In this document: positions 23,596-55,000 of the stretch, in pieces | Layout: each line of letters begins with the position of its first letter | Numbering within the stretch: position 1 is the first letter of the stretch | NCBI GenBank assembly: GCA_009760855.2 | Contig: WPIO01000011.1 | Location: forward strand, 2,692,501-2,747,500 | Reading direction: 5' to 3' | Length of the DNA stretch: 55,000 bases | Origin: Cristatella mucedo | Taxonomy: Eukaryota; Bryozoa; Phylactolaemata; Cristatellidae | Notes under the pieces: model-generated | The model's database searches: none | Told to the model about the DNA's origin: nothing | The model's input: only the letters and a program-made list of their open reading frames with translations | Made by a program: the position numbers and the translations under genes

Positions 23596-24049
23596 TCTGC
23601 AGTTCCTGCTCAATGCGAACGTAAAAGGATGGGCATACACGGCGAACAGAACTGGCTTATAGCATTCTTAGTGGCGTGTGGGTTAGCGGTGCACACCTAG
23701 GTTTCTACGGAAGACAGTCTGGTACTCATTGCAGCGCTCGACGCGGAGGGCCGGCGGCGACGCGGCCGTATAATAAGCGGCTGCAGTTTTGCAAGGATAG
23801 CAGCTGACAAAAATTTTAAAAAAAGTAAACAAAAAAAAGTAAACAGATTTCTGCCCGGACCAAAAGAGTGGCCGTGCCCGAATACCTAGGGTGGCTGCAA
23901 TATTAGCTCGAGCAAAATGACTGACGAAACATAACTTCAATCGCCATACGCAGTCGAACGCTTACACTCTACGCTGTGGGACATTTCATTAACTTATCAC
24001 AGCACATACTGCGGTACTATAATACTTCGAGGTAATGCATATCCATCCG
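23596..24049. other. No gene recognised
   Basis: Mixed DNA with A-rich patches at 23815-23845. Nothing that can be named. Confidence 0.45.
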
Positions 24050-24300
24050 TAACTCCACATACACTAGGTGGGTGTTACGCACGAGAGTTTTCTGTAGCGC
24101 GCTCAAATCTTAAGCAGCTTTCGGTGCGCATTCGATAGCCAACAGACTTCATCTCACTCAACGAAGAGAAAGTGAGAAGCATAGCTGAGTCAGGAGAGCA
24201 TTTGAGGTTGTGAACAGCATGGCTATAGCAGCTCAGGACGGCTAGAAGGATGTGCCACAGCCAGCAGCTGGAGAGTAGTTGTTGTCGTTGCCTAAGTATC
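24050..24300 (-). pseudogene. LINE B fragment, 3' end
   Basis: Minus-strand match to the last 250 bp of LINE B1 and B2: the TTGCGTAAG-region, the DSAMLTTFSLL and ETKSVGY codons and the GGAGTTACGGATGG tail. Confidence 0.75.
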
Positions 24301-24479
24301 CTATATCCGAGATCCTATGTCCAAATGTGTGTAGTAAGTGGCCTGCTACTAATTCTAATGAATGGATTGGCAGATTACCGGAATGAAGCGGCCGCTTTTC
24401 GCAGCCTTCGATTTCACAATCCCTAAGCTACTATCTTTGTTATTTAATAAGAAAAATCCTTTCCCCCTACTGTGATCGT

Positions 24480-25545
24480 CATGCGCACGCCCCGCACGGC
24501 CGTCGCGTCGATCTGTACTCGTTCGCGCCGCGTTCCCGTTTATGAATGGTGGCTGGCTGCGATGCCAGTCTTAGCCGCGGCGACCTCGCAGTCTGCCTTC
24601 CAAGGAGGTCACGACATAAAGCTCATAAATCACGCAAAAAATGCTGAAGAACCATAAACCGGACTTACGTAGGACTGTGGCCAACCAAAACGGCTACGGT
24701 AGAGCGAGAGTGAAAACACGGAAAACGTTCTTACGTGTCGGCCAATAAAAATGAAGGGGAGATGTTCAAACGTTCCCCCGGGCGCTGGATTAGGTGGGTG
24801 CCAAAAATAGTCGCCTAGAACTGGGGCAGGGGGCGCCGTCTGCGCAGTTCCTCTCCGAGCGCACGATATCCTAGGAGCGCTACGCTTCACCAGGTGAGTC
24901 GCAAGTCCACCCGCGTGAGTACAGCTCACGCGCCAACCTCGACCTCTTGACCTAATTGGCAACAAGGAGAGAGAGGTATAACTTGAAGTTTGGACTCGCA
25001 ACCAATGGCCGCCGCCGCACAGCTTGTAAAATAAAAGAAAAAACTCGAGAGGTGCAGAAGCAACTTTTCAGCGCCTTCCGGAGGCGAGCGCAACGAAGGA
25101 TTACTACGCGACCAACCCCCCCCCCCTCAGCTCTCTTCGTTCAGTTTCAGTCACGCTTCACTGCTCTGTAATGGAGCTCGCAATTCGGCGACGGCGATCA
25201 TGAAACCCCCGAGCTGCGATCGTATGCGCGCGCTCAGCACACGCACTCGCACACATACACACTCATGGGCGTGCGCGCGCAGACACCCGCCGACCGCACC
25301 CACTCTGCAGCTGCGCCGCACAGCTAGGTCACCGTGCGGGTCATGTCAAGGACTAATGCGACGGAGCGCCGCTCTTCCGGCTCCTTCTATCTGGCGTTGC
25401 CTCCGGCTGGGCAGCGGGCTCTTCCTGGACGCAATATCCGCAAAGGCCGCGCGAAGATTGACGAAGCGCCTCTAGGGGCCCGCCGCTCGGCGCGCGTCCC
25501 AGCTACCGTCGTACTAGCGCGTCCTGTGGCGCTCTCGGGGTGACC
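24480..25545 (+). promoter_or_regulatory. CpG-rich 5' region and probable promoter/5' UTR of the PTP gene
   Basis: GC- and CpG-rich stretch directly upstream of the PTP start codon, in contrast to AT-richer LINE sequence on both sides. No clear TATA box. Initiator-like TCAGT/TTCAGTCA motifs occur around 25140-25153. If transcription begins upstream of 25171, the leader has a 10-codon upstream frame (25171-25203) whose stop overlaps the ATG of a second one at 25200 (atcatga), which could damp translation. The transcription start cannot be placed from sequence. Confidence 0.5.
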
Positions 25546-50303
<24,758 letters not shown>

Positions 50304-51096
50304 GTGAGTGGTCATTTACACATGCCAGTCAGCTGGGATTGATCACGAGTTGCTTTTTGCCCTCCTTGACGATAGTGCTGCATCGGCGAAATGCATGCTT
50401 AACTTTTCCTCTTGCTTGCAGGGATCTTTTCTGTCTCGTTTTCCAACTTGTGATCAGCTTAAAGATTGCAATTTCACAATCTCGCTTTACGATTGCGGAG
50501 TAGCTCTCGTAATGTTTTGCACACTTTCATGTGTGCCGTTTTGCTGCTCGTTACTTAGATAACTACGTCTTTTCTACTGGTGTGGTTGTTAGTTCCTTAG
50601 TATTTCTCCGGCTCTACCAGTCCATCTGACGCCGGCTTTGAGATGTATGAGATGTGCATGAGATCTAGGTGACTGGCCACCATTTGTGCAAGTGCTTTAT
50701 AGAAAATACTCTTACTGTAGCAAGCACTTCCTTTAGTCGTGATAGCCCTCCCTTTAGAGTTATAGAGAGAAATATATTAAGCTGCATTACATACTTCATA
50801 TGCTATGCCCATAAGTTTGCAGTCACTCACTCATGCACAGGTTTGTATGCACTCGCTGCCCCTCCCTCTTTTCCTTGATCTGCCTTTTTCCACACTCTTC
50901 TCTCTGTGTCTCTCTCCTCTCCTGTCCTCTCTCTCTCTCTCTCCGTCTTTCTCTTTCTCCAGCCCTACATAGCTATCTATCTGTCGAGTTATCTAGATAC
51001 CTATCTGTATAATGTTTACTAATCTATATAAAAAGGTAAACATATGCATGTTAAGTATGCCTATGGTATGCACACACACGCGCACACACAGAGATA
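50304..51096. other. Right of PTP exon 5, presumed intron
   Basis: CT-rich patches (50890-50960) and a short CA run at 51070-51089. No PTP exon found. Confidence 0.45.
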
Positions 51097-51291
51097 CACT
51101 AGTGGGCGGCCATAAGTTTAGTCGCACCCACTCCAATTATGGCCGCCAGGTCGACTATTGTTGTAGGCAGTTTTAAAGTCCTCCTGGAATTGATTGTCCA
51201 AACAAGTGAAATGTATGCCAAAGTAAACCAAACAGTCAAACACAATTTTTTTAACACGACAATCGAAACATGGGCAGTAGAAGCACTAAAT

Positions 51292-51902
51292 CTAGTCGGA
51301 TATGGCCCCTCCCCAATTAGCGGCCACTTCAGCTAATCGGGCTGGCATGGACTCGACGAGTTTCCGAGTTATGTCAAATGGTATAGCGTGCCAGACCGCT
51401 TTCAATTTGTCCCATAATTCGGCCGGCGATTTTATATTAGTGTCTACAGCTGTCAGCCGATGCTGAACCTCGTCCCACAGATGTTCAGTCGGGTGAACGT
51501 CCAGGCTCGGACTAGGCCACTGCAAGCGCGTGAAAAGAGGGGGCAAAGTGGGCATTCAGGGACTTCGTTTTCAGCAGCCGATCATCCCTGTAAGTAGAAA
51601 CCCAAGAGCGCCCAGACGAAGGCTGGATGTTCATCATCCAGAGCACAGACATTTTCCGAATGTTCTGTCGGACAGCTTTCTCACTTATTCCCAGCTTCTT
51701 CGCTTATTCCCAGCTTCCGAGCGAACTCTCTGTTGCTAACCTTCTCAAGATGGTAAGACCATATCTGGCCCTTGACCAAATCAGTAAGGCAACCTCTCTT
51801 TGCCCTAGCTGCTAGTAGTGCACTCACGTGTTGATACGGTCTACCGGCAGCAGCCAAGGTCACTGGGTGTCTGCCCAACTTCCCCTGTGTGCTAGCACAC
51901 AC
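51292..51902 (-). pseudogene. Tc1 transposase relic, N- and C-terminal parts only
   Basis: C-terminal frame (51292-51555): WPSPSLDVHPTEHLWDEVQ, holding the third catalytic acid (E of PTEHLW), then LVESMPARLAEV. N-terminal frame (51681-51902): LTDLVKGQIW, VSNREFARKLGISEE, a helix-turn-helix DNA-binding start. The middle with the first two catalytic Asp is missing: about 160 codons are left of a usual 340. Non-functional. Confidence 0.8.
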
Positions 51903-53878
51903 TCCTCTCCGCGATAGAGAGCGGCCTCGGGCGACTCCTAGTGTGGTGTGGACCTTTACTTGATTTCTCCGTAATACCTTCGGGTATTCTGCTGCTATCT
52001 TCGCTGTGACTATTTATGAGCTGTCCTCGGATAGGCTACACAAAACAGGACCTGCTTAGCATAAGGTGAGATGTTGCCATTAGTCGATACCTACCGGCAG
52101 GCCTTCTCCGGTGGGTCAGTGAGAACCTTCCTGCATCCTGAGTTCGCCCTATCAACAGCTCGACTATCAAACCTACGACTCGTAAGTTTAAAGCACTGAA
52201 TAGTACTTGTTGCGGTAGTAGCCCACCCGCCGTAGCCCAGCACGTTCTGAAACGTCGTCCGACGGCCGTTACCAAGGTCCAATTCAAATTCTAAGAGCCA
52301 GCGTCCGCCGGGCCTGACGCGAACGGTAGAGAATACAAGCCAATTCATCACCGTCGTCAGGTTGATGGACAGCCTCTTAAATCCTGCCTACTAAATGTTC
52401 GCTCGCTAAAAACCAAGGGGTTACTTATCCGGGATCAAGTGGTCCGGGAGAAGCTAGATGCATTTCTGCTTACCGAAACTTGGGTGACGCCTTGTTCCAG
52501 TAGCTGTATTTCTGAGACTACTCCACCCGGGTTCTCATTCTATCAGTCCATGCGTTCGACAAGGTTGGTGGCAGGGTTGCAATTGTTGTTCGCGAATCGT
52601 TTGGCTATAAAATGTGCAGTTTCTCGCATGGGCCATCATTTGAATCGGTTGCAATCAGGTCTTCATCAAAGACAATGCCTCTCACTGTTGTGATATACCA
52701 GCCTCCTTCTGGCTGTCTAAACTTGTTTATAGAGGAGTTTTCAGAGTTCCTTGCTAAAATATTTGCGTGTGACAGGCCCCTACTGATTGTAGGAGACTTC
52801 AATATTCACGTTGACAACCCAGCAACAGCCAGGTCCGCTCATTTCTTGACTGTCTGGAGAGTTTTGGTTTGGCCCAACACGTTAATCATAGCACCCACGT
52901 CGGTGGCTACATTCTAGATCTCATGATCACTAAGGATGTCCTCCCACGGACCTTGTGGTGTGCCCACTGAACTTCTGAGATCATTGTTTGGTCTCGTTTA
53001 CTGTTCCTGCTCCCTCGTACGTACAGGGTAATGTCGAATTTTTCAAATGACATAACTTACAAAGCATTGACATGGACAAGTTTTTTAAATCTGTTTGTGG
53101 TGCAGGTCTTCTTGATCTGCATTCAGACTCGACCGGCAGCCTCGATACCCTTACTGATGCTATGAACATAACACTCGGTAGTGCTCTTGACAAGCATGCT
53201 CTCGTTTGCTCTATCGTGTTCAAAGTCGTGGAGATTCCTTTCAATTTACAAAAAACTCCTAAAGACGCGCCGGGTTAAGCGCAGGCTTGAACGTCGTTTC
53301 AAGAAATCGGGGTCTGGTGCAGATCTAGTCTATTTCAAAGACTTCCTTCGAGTCTACACCCGAAAGCTTAAAAAAACAAAGGCTTTTTTTATTAGAAAGC
53401 TGGATTCCTACCAGTCGAACACTAAAGAGATTTATAAGACAGTAAACCATTTACTGGCCAATGCTGTGAGGTCTGACTCCCCAGATATTAAGGGCTCAGC
53501 CGAAAAGTTTTCAGCCTTTTTTACAGAAAAAATTGTGCACATTCGTGCCTCCATTAAGCCCCCTCCGACTAAAGCAATCGCGGTTCCTCAACCTGTGACC
53601 TTCCTTAAAAGGTTCTCCGAGGTTTCTGCATGCGATGTGGCTGCCTTAATAAGGTCTAGCAAAAAGAGTTCGTCTCCTGAAGACCCTATACCTTAATCTC
53701 TGTGGTCTTCACTGGCAGACCAACTTAGCCCTGCCACAACCAAGATTTTTAATGCTTCTTTGGGAAAAGGGGTCGTCCCCAAGTCCTTCAAATCGGCAAT
53801 CGTTAGACCCATACTTAAAAATCTTGGGTCAGACGCAGAGGTCCTAGCAAACTATCGCCCAGTTTCCCTTCCTTTCTC
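51903..53878 (+). mobile_element. LINE B4: 5' half (5' UTR, endonuclease, linker, RT start), nested in Tc1
   Basis: From about 52380: CLLNVRSLKTKG, LDAFLLTETWVTP, PPGFSFYQSMR, FESVAIRSSS, VGDFNIHVDNP (intact motif, about 52788-52820), linker LERRFKKSG and [54 protein letters not shown]. Homology to B3 stops at about 53878 in the first RT block. The 5' boundary at 51903 is inferred from the end of Tc1 coding. This is the only copy showing the family B 5' part. Confidence 0.75.
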
Positions 53879-54234
53879 TACTAGTATATGTTTCTATCAT
53901 TATTATCGTGTACTATGCCTATGGATGAGCAGAATAATACTTCGCTCTAGCCAACGAAATCAGGAATCGCAACCGGCCATTGGTATTGGAGCTATCCGGT
54001 TGCCAAAGAGGGCATCTACAGATACACCTACGTCCTGATTTCCCGGATTCTGCATTCATAAGTCCTCCTGAGCAAAACGTTTCAGACTAAAGTGCTGCTT
54101 CTTGATAGCCAATGACTGACAACATATTCGTTAGTATTTACCATCAATTTAAAGTAGTTCCAATAGCTGTCGGCTGAGATAAACCGACCCTCTTCACAAC
54201 AGGCTAAGTGCAGCACAACTTATGGCCGCTAGTG

Positions 54235-54429
54235 TATGTATACCATATTAAAATCTTACTTATGTACATGTATACCTATAATATATAATATAATCGCTGT
54301 CATGCTTCAAATGCAATAGGCCCTGGTGTTCTTTTTGCTAACTTAGAAGCACTTATAGTAGCTCTCGATCAAGCAGCTCATATAGATTAGGGCCTTCATA
54401 CATAGCTGAACTGCAGCAGCTATAGAGCA
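54235..54429. other. No feature recognised
   Basis: AT-rich flank of the Tc1 element. Confidence 0.4.
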
Positions 54430-54885
54430 TGTATACATTCTGCTTCGGCTTCTGTAACTCACTACTGCAGTGCTTCTGGCCTGTGAAATAAAGCACTTAA
54501 AGTTGATGCAAACCTCAATGGCTAAGCTTGGTGGCCATCACCATCGCAAATTACTTCTCACCAACTTGCACTGGCTCCCTATCAAGCAGCATGTGGACTT
54601 CAAGGTTTTTGTCTCTCACTTTTAGGTCCCTCTATTCTCTTGCTCTGGCCCTACCTATCCGAGCTACTCCCCAATTAAACTAGGCATCGTACTACCCGCT
54701 CTTTTGACTGAGGTCATTTAGCGATGTCTCAAATCCTTTGGAGATCATGCATTTAGTTCGTATACTCCCAAAATCTAGAGTCCACTCCCGACTGACGTCA
54801 CTACATCCCCTAACTTGCCGATATTAAAAAAGAGCTGCAAACCTACCTGCATCTAACAGCATCTGCTGGGCCTGTATGAAATAAC
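54430..54885 (+). pseudogene. LINE A C-terminal fragment
   Basis: Decayed codons of LLTNLHWLPIKQHVDFKV, SLTFRSL, LPIRATPQLN, then LKSFGDHAFSSYTPKI and LPILKKSCKPTC-type end. No tail. The remaining bases to 55000 show nothing else. Confidence 0.65.
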
Positions 54886-55000
54886 TGTTGTGTGCTATCT
54901 GGATTTACGACTTTGGCTAAACGACAGTTTCGTCCACTTGAGACACTCTGGTTTTTCGATGGAACTCTCGACTCAGAAGGCACAAATCCATGCATTGACA

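Larger units (their letters stand above)
51097..54234 (-). mobile_element. Tc1/mariner-type DNA transposon, decayed, with nested LINE
   Basis: The left end (CACTAGTGGGCGGCCATAAG, from 51097) and right end (reverse complement CACTAGCGGCCATAAGTT, ending 54234) are imperfect terminal inverted repeats, each bordered by TA, the expected Tc1 target. Inside are a minus-strand transposase relic and a large LINE B insertion. Confidence 0.75.

Noticed and set aside
50400-50520. A sixth PTP exon after cttgcttgcag
   Set aside because: No frame gives the expected RTL strand or WPDH motif.

Overview
The window looks like nuclear DNA of an animal, probably an invertebrate or early-branching chordate, but the species cannot be fixed from sequence alone. 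The evidence is GT-AG introns up to about 11 kb, a metazoan-type tyrosine phosphatase gene, many L2/CR1-like non-LTR retrotransposons, tRNA-derived SINEs, a Tc1 DNA transposon and long microsatellites (TA, GA, GT, ATT). There are no operons, bacterial gene structure or CRISPR arrays.

One host gene is well supported. It lies on the plus strand from about 25.5 kb to past the right edge, and is a non-receptor protein tyrosine phosphatase closest in motifs to the PEST group (PTPN12/18/22). Five coding exons (25546-25671, 36939-37047, 47719-47795, 49994-50128, 50232-50303) join in frame with GT-AG introns. They encode the start Met and roughly the first 170 residues: the N-terminal helix region, the KNRY phosphotyrosine loop, the DYINAS strand, the QxPLP/DFWRM core and the KCERYWP strand. 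The WPD loop, the catalytic HC(X)5R signature and the PEST tail must lie to the right. Exon 1 sits in a GC- and CpG-rich island.

Layout: 1-2.1 kb holds LINE and SINE fragments. 2.1-13.3 kb is mostly GC-rich and CpG-dense with triplet repeats, minisatellites, AT and GA microsatellites and several perfect hairpins; it is nearly free of LINEs and has no recognisable protein. 13.4-24.3 kb is a LINE-rich block with one almost complete but decayed element (A1) and several others. 25.5-50.3 kb is the phosphatase gene, whose introns are filled with LINE and SINE pieces in both orientations. 51.1-54.2 kb is a decayed Tc1 element carrying a nested LINE.

Two main LINE families recur (called A and B here), with two relatives (C and D). 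Family A ends in a roughly 230-bp 3' UTR, a conserved stem-loop (AAAGCGCC ... GGGCGCTTT) and an ATT-repeat tail. The same stem-loop ends two tRNA-headed SINEs, so the window contains a probable LINE/SINE partnership in which the SINE borrows the LINE reverse transcriptase's recognition hairpin. All LINE copies seen are broken by frameshifts, truncation, insertions or catalytic substitutions.
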